Assembly (NCBI RefSeq): GCF_910592395.1
Contig: NC_088320.1
Coordinates: 12,026,501-12,090,500 of the forward strand
DNA length: 64,000 nucleotides
From: Lineus longissimus
Taxonomy: Eukaryota; Nemertea; Pilidiophora; Heteronemertea; Lineidae
Direction: 5' to 3'
The stretch's first letter is position 1; each line of letters begins with the position of its first letter. Shown one piece after another: positions 1 through 11,066 of the stretch. A program made the position numbers and the translations under genes. The notes under the pieces were generated by a model. That model worked only from the letters and a program-made list of their open reading frames with translations, had not been told where the DNA came from and did no database searches.

Positions 1-667
1 TCAGTCACTGATTGGTTCGTCTACTTAGCATTTTCAAGTTAGCGCATTCTGGTTGGCCCCAGTACTGTTTTAAAAACAGATACTATTTTTGCGTGCAGGA
101 TATTTTCGCGAATTACGCAGTTGCAAAATCTCTTGCTTTTCATGTTTTTTTTACTAGAATTCCATGTCAATTGTCATTGTTGCCACATTTACACAGAGGC
201 AAACACTGTATCATCCAGCTAGGTTCAGATGCCAGTATCTGTCTCATGCTGTTCATTCTGGCATGTCTGGATCCGAATTGGAAAGGTTTTCCAGAGAGTG
301 CTCTCCCGAATACCACTAAAAATGGGTATGTACACTTTTCAAAACGGCTGCACCACACTTGGCCCAATGCGCATTCGATTCGATTTGAAATTTTCGTACT
401 TAGGACACGCAAGATAGATTTACCCGCCCTCACACAACAGTTTTACTAGCTTTCGTCCAGTCTTAGACTTTTTTTTATACAGAAATGATAAACTAAAAAT
501 GGTGTCCGACATTCAAATGAGGACTGCCTAAGAATTTAGATTTGTCAAAACAAGTGCGAATAGCCAATATATATGTGTAGTCGTTTTTCAGGACTTTATG
601 CAGACAAATGCCCCTGCCCTTTCAAGAAGATCATCAAGACAGAAACTACCTTTTGCGCATTTGCACT
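1..667. other. no gene recognised
   Basis: AT-rich sequence with short open frames on both strands. None has a recognisable domain, a convincing start context or splice signals, so they look like chance frames. Confidence 0.6.
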
Positions 668-1112
668 GAAAATTGTGAGGGGCTCTGGCAAAACCAGGCG
701 CTTCTCGCTTTTAGAGAAAAGGGAGAAAAAGGGGAAAAGTAAAAAAAAAAAAAAATTATTTTTTTTTTCTTTTTGTAAAATATTTGTATGAGTCCTGTGA
801 ACCCTCTGAAAGCATGTGTACCATGTCTAGACACCACCTAAAGTGATTTAAACAATGTATAAGGTGTAGCTTCTAATGCTTATCCTACTGAATGAGTTCC
901 CTATAAATGAAGTTTTCTCAAAATAATTGTAACTAAAAACCTTGAACAACAGTGAACTCAATCATTCATATCTCAGTTATTTGTCAACCGATAGTCAAGT
1001 ATGATACCTTAATTTAAACATGATTTCCTGCAGAAACAGCTCATACCAATAACTCATTTTCAAAATCTGGAGAGAAGTGCCTGGTTTTGCCAGAGTGCCT
1101 CACAATTGACTG
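668..1112. repeat. short inverted-repeat element (possible MITE)
   Basis: About 38 bp at 668-706 (core CTCTGGCAAAACCAGG) recurs in inverted orientation at about 1073-1110 with few mismatches. The roughly 370 bp between holds a purine/pyrimidine tract (about 719-775) and no gene. The layout resembles a small non-autonomous DNA transposon, but no target duplication was identified. Confidence 0.45.
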
Positions 1113-1750
1113 CGTTAATACGTATTAACGCGACACTACAAGTACAAGTATCCATGAAAATCATTTAATGCAAATTCGTTAAAAAGTGATCCTTGCACAC
1201 TAATGATAAGCCACATCAGGTATCAAAGCATCACTGAGTCATACGCAAGTTATTGAATGGAACCAAATGGTCCACACACGTTAAGCAGGCCTAATCTGTT
1301 AACTACCTAATCTGCGCGAGACTTGTGAATAGGAAGTGAGACGGGTCATTTTCACCGCCCGAGAAAATGCTAAGAATAGGCTGAATCATTAGCGGTTTAA
1401 GGCCACTTTAAGCGGTTGCAATTGAATACTACTTTCGTAGTCAGTGGTAGATGGGAAGACCCCCCTGTTCTTTCCAGGTGTCGTCTGCAAATTCATTGTG
1501 ACATCCTTATTACTGCTTGTTTGATGATATTTTTGTCTGTAAAACTAGAAATTTTCGCTGTATTTTTAATTTTGCTATTTTTGCGGGTGTCTGTAATCCG
1601 CCAAAATAAAAACCGCAAAATAAGAATTTTAAATAGAGTTTATTGACAGATGCTGTCTGATCAGCAAAAATAATCGGCGTAAAATTAAATTATTTCAAGG
1701 AATTAATGCAAATCCGCGAAAATAACCAGCCGCAAAAATTTCCCGTTTTA
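1113..1750. other. no gene recognised
   Basis: Unassigned AT-rich DNA with only short open frames that show no family features. Confidence 0.55.
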
Positions 1751-1965
1751 GAGTACCTACCACAGAAGTTTTATCGAAAACAAGTCATTGATGAGTGAGA
1801 TATAACACTTTTCTGATATCCACATTTGGCCCCCTGGTGGCCAAGTTGAGAAGCAGATCGGACCGAAATTCAGCACCAGAGGTTATCTGATACAGACGGT
1901 TATATGTACCAAGTTTCAAATTCATAGCTTTGGCAGAGAAACGTGCCATAGTTACACTCAAACAG
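1751..1965 (+). repeat. interspersed repeat, copy A of a three-copy family
   Basis: The stretch beginning GAGTACCTACCACAGAAG recurs in the same orientation at 8069-8175 and in inverted orientation at about 30640-30840. Shared landmarks are a GGCCCCCTGGTGGCC block, then a segment related to TACCAAGTTTCAA and AGAAACGTGCC. It is a dispersed short element with no coding potential. Confidence 0.6.
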
Positions 1966-2177
1966 CCAATTTACGCCACTCTGTCCTCTGCGACCTTGAA
2001 AAGTAGGTCAAATTAAAAACTCATCAGACAGTGGAAGAGAAGTTTCAAAATTAGAAACGTTTGCAATTTTGTAAACTGGTTGTCAAAATTGCAAACTCTC
2101 CTGAGAGCCATCTATTGGTGCTAGTTCATCCAGCAGTCAGTACAAATGCCAAAAATCAGCACTCATCTTTTGGCCAA

Positions 2178-2209
2178 ACAAGAGGCCCAAGGGCCTGGCG
2201 CTCAGCTGG
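2178..2209 (+). repeat. conserved element terminus (AAGAGGCCCAAGGGCC type)
   Basis: The sequence ACAAGAGGCCCAAGGGCC followed by TGGCGCTCAGCTG is the reverse complement of the right end of the element at 37956-40470. It contains a GGCCCAAGGGCC hairpin. It marks one end of a related non-autonomous element whose other end was not found nearby. Confidence 0.5.
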
Positions 2210-3180
2210 ATGACCTAATAACATAGGACTGAGGGTATAAAGTAGTAAATATCGGCTTTATACTACTGTTTGAAGGTCAAGAGAACACGTTATACCACTA
2301 AAATTTCCAATGCAGAGCTGCCAGGTGGATGAAATATGATTGAACTAATCAGCCATGGTATGTAAATATTACAGGAGGCAACGGAAGATATCCCTAGTTC
2401 AGTATGTTGTATCAGTAGCTTTACAGAAAAAAAGTGTCAGAGAGGATGAGACTTCTCCATGGACAACTGTGGTATGTCCAGGCTGGGTTGTACAGCACAA
2501 GGATACAAAATGCTGTCTGTAATTGAGAGGTATCATGATTTAACAGAGGTCAGAATAAATAGAAATTACCAGTTTGGGACTAGCACCACTTTCTTTTTTT
2601 TTTAATAAGGTAGAGATTACAGGAGTCAACAAAATTAATTTTATTGAGAGAAATTGACCTGTCCTGCAGGTGATTGGAATTTACAATACAAAGGGTCGTT
2701 TTTCATGACATTGTGCTCTACTGCGTATTTCTAGTCATAGTGAGTCGATCTGGAACCAATCTATCCTTGGCGCAGACAGGTTCAAATTGGCTATATCTTG
2801 AATAGATCGAATTGCGATGAAAATCTAATGCAATAAAGGAGCAATATCGAAGAGACAAATTAATCAAACCAATTGTCCACAGACTCGGACCCTGAAATGG
2901 CATGATGTATGCGTGCATATAAAAGTATATCAATTGGTCCCATAGAGATGATGAGGCAATGTCAATATGCCTTGTTCCTTAGTCAGCAATATGCCCCTTT
3001 TTATACGGAGAAGAAGGAGAACCCAGATAGGCCTTCACATGTCGGCTTCCAAATGGCTCGAACCAACTGTACTATCACTACTATAACTTTAAAATGCGTG
3101 CTCCTCTTAGTCCTACATGAAGCAATGTCTCAGCCAAAAAGGCAAAGTTAGCAGCTCCTTGGTAAGGCCATGTCAGGTTC
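2210..3180. other. no gene recognised
   Basis: Unassigned intergenic sequence. Open frames at 2718-2933 (minus) and 2909-3151 (plus) show no known motif. Confidence 0.5.
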
Positions 3181-4474
3181 CGCGCGTATGGCATGTTTTT
3201 TGTAGCAAAATTCGATTTGAGCAACATTGCAATTAAAATTCGATTTTTGTGCCTATCTATTCGATTTTAATCAACTTTGTTCGATTCTTCCCTCAATCAT
3301 TTGATTTTTTTGCATATTCATTCGATTTTTTTCAAACATTTATCAACAAAAAATACTGTTCTTGTTGTATATCAAATCAAACACTATAAATTCATAATCG
3401 AATATAACTTAGAAAAAATCAAAAGGTGAAAGAAATAGATCAAAATCAGATTCAAATATATCGCATTAACTGGTCAAAAAACGAAGCATTTTCGATTTTA
3501 ATTACACCAAATCTTTCAATTTAATCAAAGTATATTCAATTTCAGAATCAAATAAGAAGTATATACGATTTTGAAATCGAATACTCATTCGATTTAAATC
3601 GAATAGGTCATTCGATTTAAAATCGAATAGACATTCGATTTAAAATTGAATATGTCATTCGATTTTTGTAGATTTCTATTCGATTTTGATTGGTCAATCG
3701 TAGTCACGTGACAAACTAGCAACCAATTAGAATCGAATGGAATAGGAGCAGAATCGAATAGACCATTCGATTTAAAACCGAATAGGTCATTCGATTTTGT
3801 GTAGATTTCTATTCGATTTTGATTGGTCAATCATAGTCACGTGACAAACTAGCAACCAATTAGAATCGAATGGAATAGGAGCAGAATCGAATAGACCATT
3901 CGATTTAAAACCGAATAGGTCATTCGATTTTGTGTAGATTTCTATTCGATTTTGATTGGTCAATCATAGTCACGTGACAAACTAGCAACCAATTAGAATC
4001 GAATGGAATAGGAGCAGAATCGAATGAGACCATTTGATTTAGAAATCGAATACTCATTCGATTTAAATCGAATAGGTCATTCGATTTAAATCAAATAGAC
4101 CATTTGATTTTTAAATCGAATATTGCTTTTCATTTGATATGGAATCGAATGAACATTCATTCTTAAAATCAAATTATCATTCAATTTTTTGTAAGAACTA
4201 TTTGATTATATCGAAATGTACTTTAATCTATATGACGAATTATGCGATTAATATTGAATAGGTGATTTGTAAGAATCGAATGAGATTGTTTGATCTCGGT
4301 CTTGATATTTTAAACTCTTTCCAATACATTTTTGATAAACAACCTATCATTCGATTCGATTGACAATTTATTTGATTTATTTTTCACTAAAGAAACTATT
4401 CATTCGATTTCTGACTGAAATATTGAATGAATCAGTGAATCGCATAGTGCTACACATAACAGGCCATACGCGCG
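3181..4474. mobile_element. non-autonomous TIR element with AT-rich TCGATT interior
   Basis: The left end starts CGCGCGTATGGCATG at 3181. The right end, reading inward from 4474, starts CGCGCGTATGGCCTG. About 27 bp match as inverted repeats (both reach TGTAGCA) with about three mismatches. The 1.3 kb interior is saturated with variants of ATTCGATTT and its complement and contains a 133-bp tandem repeat. No coding sequence is present. The target duplication is unclear. Confidence 0.7.
3640..4040. repeat. 133-bp minisatellite, about three copies
   Basis: The landmark TAGTCACGTGACAAACTAGC starts at 3701, 3834 and 3967, a constant 133-bp period. Units are nearly identical and carry a CACGTG palindrome. 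The array lies inside the TIR element 3181-4474. Confidence 0.85.
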
Positions 4475-5489
4475 CCTCTTCAGATACATCAAGTATTGAA
4501 AGCTGTGGTGAGCTGAGCACATAAAAGACTATGGTCACCTTAATTTGAAAATCCCTTCATAATCAAGGGCTACCTCTGACTAAAACAGCACAATAGACCA
4601 CCAATTTGATCCAGCTCCTAACTGCGGGAAAACCCAAGTCCAGCAACCAAAAGTACCAAAAATACATTTTTGTTTACATTTGAACTGCACACATGCGTTT
4701 GTTTACAATTTCATTTCCCGCGAAATCTCGAAAATCAGGTGACCTGCAATCGTGGATTGAAAATAACATTAACCTTGGTTCAGCAGGTCAGCAGGTATAC
4801 CGGCTGTTCCAATCATCCCCCTACAGCCAGCCGTTCAAAAGGTTATGTTATTCACCCCACATGGAGTGCAAGTAATTGATTAAGCCCCTGCATAACTTAA
4901 AGGACAGTTCTCGTTAAAACGCTTAAGAAATTGGTGTGCTATGAATGGCCCGGTAAAAACCTAAGGCGGGAATAAGCTTTCATTGATAAATCTAAGGAGT
5001 TTCAAGAACCCCAAATCACTAGTAAGGTTCATAGGATACTGGTCTGTCATTGGTTTAGGTCTCCTTATCATTTACATACTCCAATATCCAGAAATATAAC
5101 AATATTTACGATAACTTTTTATGTTTTTGACATTATTTGCGACCATTATCGATAACGCGCTCCATGCGGATTCGTAAGGTACTATTATAGTATAACACCA
5201 TGCCTCGTCAAGTTACCTCGCTTGCGGAGCCACCTGGGTGACCCACGTGCTTAGACTCATAGTAAACATTGTAGTAGAAATATGCTAATGACTATCCCTT
5301 ATATGGAAACCGAAGTAGTTGAATATTTTCACTGCAGGTGTCTCTGATAGTCACGTGGATTGACGAGCAATCTCCTTTAACAGCAATGGCTTGGCTTCTG
5401 TGAGTGGTAAGGAGAATTGACAGTTTTTTTATGGGAGTAACATTATTGTGTTGCTTAAAACGTCTACTTTTTACTCATGTAAGAATCGT
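4475..5489. other. no gene recognised
   Basis: Unassigned. Two overlapping short plus-strand frames at 4670-4879 have no recognisable product. Confidence 0.5.
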
Positions 5490-7349
5490 AGTACTAATAA
5501 TAACTTCAACTTATTTTCCAGTCATGATAACACAACACGCATCTTCATGATCATGATCTTTCTCAAACTAACTGAATGACCTAATCGCCTTGGACACACA
5601 ACCTAACCACATATCAATCCGCCCCGACGATCGACACATCCATTCGATTCGATAACCCTCGATAAAGTTTGATAAATAAACTAGAACTGAGATTTCACAG
5701 GAGCACCTGTGAATTCATGACTCCAGGGTTGTTTTGAGGGCGATATTGTAAGAGTTGGTCTTTAGTATGGGGACGTGAAGGTCCGTGTGAGGCACCTGGG
5801 GAGAGAAGACTAGTTGAACGATGTGATCATGGAGGTATAAATAATTATTTATACCTCCATGATGGGATCTAACATGGACACTACTATTGATCTCATTATA
5901 TGAATACCATTTGATTACAAAAAAGTGAAAACAGATCATATCATATTCCTTGGCATAAATTAAAATAGGAGTGCGGGAACAAGGTTTTTTAGCAGGAGGA
6001 AAGCGAGAACATTTTGCGCCGTCGTATTCCGATTTGGCTGGTTAGTGGTGAAATCTGCTTTTAATTTTGCAAATTAACATATTCGTTTTCTAGTTCTAAC
6101 GTTGTCTGTAAAGATGCTTTCCCAATGCTTGACTTGTCGGGCAAGAGACATTGCCAGGAAAACGTGATGTCATTTTGGCCATTCTTCTTACCGCACGCCC
6201 TCTCTCTCCGTGAAAGTTCCTGACATGGTGTGAAGTGGGAGGGCGCACAATGGGAACCACACTGCCGCGATGTTAATAGTTTCTATTTATAGAATTCAGC
6301 GGCAGAGATTTTAGGCACGGAAAAAGTGGATTAACTCGGCTAATCTCAATGGATTTTACCCTGGAATGTTTTCAAGGCGAGAGAAACATCTGATTTAAGT
6401 ACTGCGCTTATTAGATTTCATGTTCAGGCCGAAGATTGGCCTAAAACGTGGACGAAAAGAGTGCATTATCGAGTGTTGGAGAGGTCACGTGATTGGACGA
6501 GAAACCTGAACAAAGTTTTCGTGCTTTTAGCTGTCAACATCAATGGCTATAATATACTCCTGCAGAATAGTAGAACTAATAGAACTAATTTCCGAAGTTT
6601 CCAATAGTTTGAACACAAATCAGAACATCACCCATCAGCTGGACTCAGATCTGCATAAATTATGATAAATAATGAGGTCGTCGCTTCAATTTCGCAAAGA
6701 AAGTTGACTCCATTCGAAGGTTGTTTTGACCAAATTCTGTTGAACTCATTGTTATGAGGGCATTTGAACACATTCTCGTTGATCTTTTCTATAAACGTGT
6801 GAAGTTTCGTACCAAAATACGTTTCCGTAAAGGCTTAAAAAAGAAAATTCGTCACTTACAAATCATCGCTCCGGTAGAAATAAAAATGTCACCGCCATTT
6901 TCTTGACGATAGTACTCCAGGTAACCTCGGCGGGAAATTTAAAGCGGGGTCATCCGGGGTCAAACAACAGTTTTGCTCACTACCGCCAACTGGTGATATA
7001 AATCGACACTAATCTATTTTATATCAAAACTTCTGTATCATGAAGACCTTTTCAACTTTATTTCAAGCTTTTATCTGCTTGAATAGAGCGTCAAAAAATT
7101 GTTTTTTCATTTACGCATTTTGCCCCCTGGGGAGCTGAATTTGAGTCGAATCGCCCAAATTTTTTTCTGTAAGCAACATTTTCTGCGGTGTTTATAAGCA
7201 AGACTAGATTTGAAGTGCCTCGGTTGTATGATTACAAAATGCCCAACTTTGTCTACAGATGGCATGATGGAAGGATGGCAGGATGGGTGGAAGGACGGAC
7301 ACCAATCGAATAGCTATTTGACTAGCTCCGCTGACTTTGTCAGCTGAGC
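5490..7349 (-). mobile_element. non-autonomous element, copy 1 (inverted relative to 37956-40470)
   Basis: Several blocks match the element at 37956-40470 in inverted orientation and consistent order: 5490-5690 pairs with about 39605-39800, 6495-6660 with about 39410-39600, 6660-7000 with about 38300-38760, and the end at 7310-7349 with the left end at 37956. Read on the minus strand the end is TA followed by GCTCAGCTGACAAAG. About 0.8 kb (5690-6495) is absent from the other copy and includes a perfect palindrome near 5834-5861. The distal end was not located. Confidence 0.65.
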
Positions 7350-8694
7350 TAAAAATGAAATTTATAACATGACTAGGTAAATCATTTATGATCAAAATAG
7401 AAAGAAATCGGGAGTACATAGTTTATAACATTGATTTAGAATAAATAACATACAGATTAGAACACGGAAGGCAATATTATGAAGTGGCTGGATGCCAAAA
7501 AAGTACCCCTCTCCCAGGAAGATTGCTGGGGGAGGCTGGATTGTGTTTAAGGAGGTTGGGTGACTATTGGAAACCAAACTAGAATACTATCAGAAACTTT
7601 TCGCCGCGTGAATATTTTTTCTACTGTGGCGATTTTTTTTGATAGAGCATTCAATGGCTTTCGCTTGTGGAACAAGGTTGGGTTTGAATCTTCAATTTTT
7701 CTCATTAACTCTTTGGGTGCCTGATCCAGATGGTGAATTCATCGTGTTCTTTAAGGACCCATCTTGCCATTTAGTTAGTAACCATGGGAGTAAAATCTTC
7801 CTGTGTGTGTAAAATTACTTGTTTTTGAAGAATCACCTTTTGAATCTTAATATCTTATTATTTTTGAGGAGTTGTCAAATTTTGAAACGTTTTCAAATTT
7901 GACAACTATGGAGTTTACAAATTTAACAACTCTCAGAATGGCAAAACTAGCACCAATAGGTGGCCCTGGCAACAGTTTCAAAATTTTAACATGGGTTGTC
8001 AATTTTTGAAAAGTTTTCAATTTTGAAACCTCTCTCCTACTGTCAGATATATGATGTATCCTTGCTATGAGTACCTACCACAAAAGTTTTATCGAAAACA
8101 AGTCATTAATAATATGCGAGATATCACACTTTTTAGATATCCACATTCGGCCCCCTGGCAGTGCCTGGTGGCCAAGATCTCATTGCGCATGGGCACAGGG
8201 TACTTCGTCTTAAGTTATTTTTGCGAGCCAAACTTGTTATTCTTGTTCCCAGGGTATTTTCTTGCTCGATGAGGTTGATGATACCCTGGATTCGATGTTG
8301 GGGTTATAATGTGTGATTCGCCGCCAAAAAATTACTCCTAAACTACCTAAAACACAGTTCAACAAGTAATGTCTTGTCAAGAAAACATTTTTCATCATGA
8401 AGATATGTCATTTTTGTCGTTTTTACTTTACCAAAGACATAATAGATCTTCTGAATGTCACGCTAAACGGTTTTAAAACGTACATTGGTGGTTCACTGAA
8501 TTACTGTACGGTTGAGTGTTGCGCATTTTAAACCGATCTGAATGCGTTTTCGGCCCAGTGTGACGCAACCATTCTGAAAGCGGTTTAACCAATTCGTATT
8601 CCCGAGAGCACACTACGGAATTCAGTTTCAATTCGCATTCAGTGTGAACACAGAAAATATGACTTAGGACGTTCGATTATTTACACGTACTTAC
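7350..8694. repeat. intergenic region with repeat fragments
   Basis: The stretch 7868-8040 carries several inverted TTGTCAAATTTTGAAA-type segments, also seen at 2030-2130. A copy of the dispersed repeat from 1751 lies at 8069-8175. No coding exon was identified, although a downstream exon of the gene at 8695-9731 could lie here. Confidence 0.5.
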
Positions 8695-9731
8695 ATGAAT
8701 TCAACTAGAAAGATTCTAGCAAAATGCTGGAAAAGATCTACGAATGTCCCCTCATTCACTTCTAAGTTACTGGGTGATGCCTTTCTCAGGACTTTATTCA
8801 CTTTGGTCAGGAAGGTGTCAATCATAACAAAGGTGGGATCCCTGAAAAGATTGAAAAAGAAGAGTCACAACTAAACTGCTGAGGATTCATTCCACTATTA
8901 AAACAATAACCATCAGACTATGACTAATGTTCGCCTAGTCTGGTTCACTCTGGTTGGAGGTGCTGATTATCAATACGGATTTGCGAGAAGGTGCCAATTG
9001 ATACGATGCAGTTGTGGTTGATTACAGCAATTAATTAGGCCTCGTGGTTGCGTTAGACTAGAGGGGTTACTTTGCAGTTTGGGACCGACAAAGCTGGTGG
9101 TCGCGGTCTGGGTACCGGGGTGGTCGTGTTAGCGAGGGCCAGTTAGGGAATTAGAGAGCTGAAAAACATTCGGGACCGGTGAATTTTGGTCGTGTTCGCA
9201 GGGTGGTCGCGTTACTGAGGACAGTGAGGTGGTCGCCGACTGGGGTTCCACTGTATTAAATATATTAAGGCATGAAAGGCTAAAAATGACTTACCAAGAC
9301 TTACTGACAGCTTTTAATCTTGCGGTCAGAAGTTGTGACTTCGCCCCAGCAATATTCAGCCTAACGTTTTTGTGTATCTCTTTCCATTTTGCTTCTATTT
9401 CGCCCGCAGCATATTTGGTCTTCAGATCTCCAGAGCCACGACATGTACCACGCATCTCATTACAAGCATCAATCATTTCAATGAGTTCAAACGAGTTGAC
9501 ATCCAATACGAAAGCATCAGTGAAATTCTCCTGAAGCATAGTAGTGTACTCCGTCAGCTTTTGGACAGCAAGGTCATTTAGTGAGATCCGGGTGCCGATT
9601 GTGTATGGTTTGATCTTCTCGAAAATGCCGGAAGGCTCTGTGACTGTTATATGATACTGAATTCCAAATTTGTTTAAGTCTTGATCTGTCCAGTTGCTTC
9701 CAGATTCTAAGCCCTCATTCAGGCCTGCCAT
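8695..9731 (-). CDS. unrecognised spliced host gene, two exons seen
   Basis: Coding exon 1 runs from an ATG at 9731 (context GTGACCATGG) to 9295, followed by the donor GTAAGT. Exon 2 runs from 8841, after a strong acceptor (CTTTTCAG), to 8695 and is again followed by GTAAGT. Phases agree: exon 1 leaves two bases, exon 2 supplies one and then stays open for its full 147 nt. The predicted fragment is about 194 residues, soluble and helix-rich, with landmarks DLNKFGIQY near the N-terminus and LDVNSFELIEM mid-way. A relative sharing LNKFGI and NSFELLEV lies at 29526-30316. An acceptor-like site at 9770 suggests an upstream 5' UTR exon. The next exon, in phase 2, was not found. I do not recognise the family and assign no function. 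Exon confidence is high; gene extent is incomplete. Confidence 0.75.
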
Positions 9732-9779
9732 GGTCACAGTGCTGAGGCAACACAAATCCCTGTCGACACCTAAATTGTG

Positions 9780-10530
9780 AGATAAAAAAAGCCTGTCCTG
9801 AGTAAAAAGAATTGATTATATCATAATTCCTAACTTATTTCATTCTTCAAGCACAATTTCAAAAGTCTCATTTTATGTCTGTGGATTCTTGACCTACAAT
9901 GACCTATACTATTACTACATGTACAATGCTAAGGATCTGAAAGCTATGGATGGATACATCATGTACATGTACCATTGTTTATAAAATAAATTATTTTGAC
10001 GTCATGCATTAAACTAAGATAGCTCGTTTTGTGCCTAACAGACTACAGAGGATGGCGTAATGTCGAAAGTTCGTTGTTGGCTTCAGTTGCCTATCTTGAA
10101 TCGACTTTTAGAATAAAACCTGAATACAGCTTTGGTACAAAATCATGTACTATTGGCATGATTGGTAAAGCATCAATGCAACATAAGACTTGTTAGGGAA
10201 ATACATTATCAACACAAGACCGGTTTCTCACAACTTTTCTCAATGAAACCATATTGAAAAGATATTGGATGCGTGCAAGATCGTGAAAAATTTTCATGAC
10301 GTCGTCAGATATCCATCTTTACATTGGGTCATTGTACATGTAGTTTCCGGGCATGCCGGGCAAAAAAATATGGAAGAAAGAAATTATTGGCAAGAATGTA
10401 GCCAAAATGTGCCAAATTTCAAGATAACTTCTTGGTTGGTTGACTAAAGAAGCACGACAAATGTTCAATGCATTTATCATGTTTATAGTTGAATGCAAAC
10501 GGCGGTAGTAGGGTACACACAAAAAATATG
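9780..10530. other. no gene recognised
   Basis: Upstream flank of the minus-strand gene ending at 9731. It probably contains that gene's promoter and first exon, but no specific signal could be assigned. Confidence 0.45.
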
Positions 10531-11066
10531 GACTCTCTCTCTGGGGAAGGTGTAAACTGCTGATGAATTTGCTGATGAGAAAATGCTGATGGCTACTCTA
10601 TCGCCTTTAGCTGCCATCTTGGATCAGCAAAATCTAAATATTTGGGCCTGAGCGCGGTCCAATTATTTTGGCCTGAAACTCGATGATATTGTCATTGTCA
10701 TTCCAATAAAAAGTTATTTTGCAAAAGAATATGACTTTGACTTGTTAGAAATATCAAATTTGGAACAAATATGTTGATAATCTGCGAGATATGCGACCTA
10801 AAAGAAGAGTCTAAAAGCTGATCGGCGCACCTCGAAAACTTCAAAAAAATGCCGTCTACTCTTTGATCAAAAACACCCTTTCATACATATTTTTTTCTCT
10901 TTTCCTATTTACCACCTCACTAAATGGTTATAAGTAGAATATACTAGAATTTGATTGCATAGTATTAAAAAAGAAAGAAATGTCAAGCCACCAAACTTAG
11001 AGTTAGCCATCAGCATTTTCATCAGCAACTTCATCAGCAGTTTACACCTTCCCGACTCTCTGTAGG
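10531..11066. repeat. inverted-repeat element (possible MITE)
   Basis: About 55 bp at 10545-10598 (GGAAGGTGTAAACTGCTGAT and onward through GATGGCTA) is repeated in inverted orientation at 11006-11060 with few differences. The interior of about 400 bp is AT-rich and has no gene. The arms include GCTGATGA reiterations. Confidence 0.6.

Noticed and set aside
3594-3830. 78-codon minus-strand frame
   Set aside because: Produced by the 133-bp minisatellite and TCGATT repeats; low-complexity translation.
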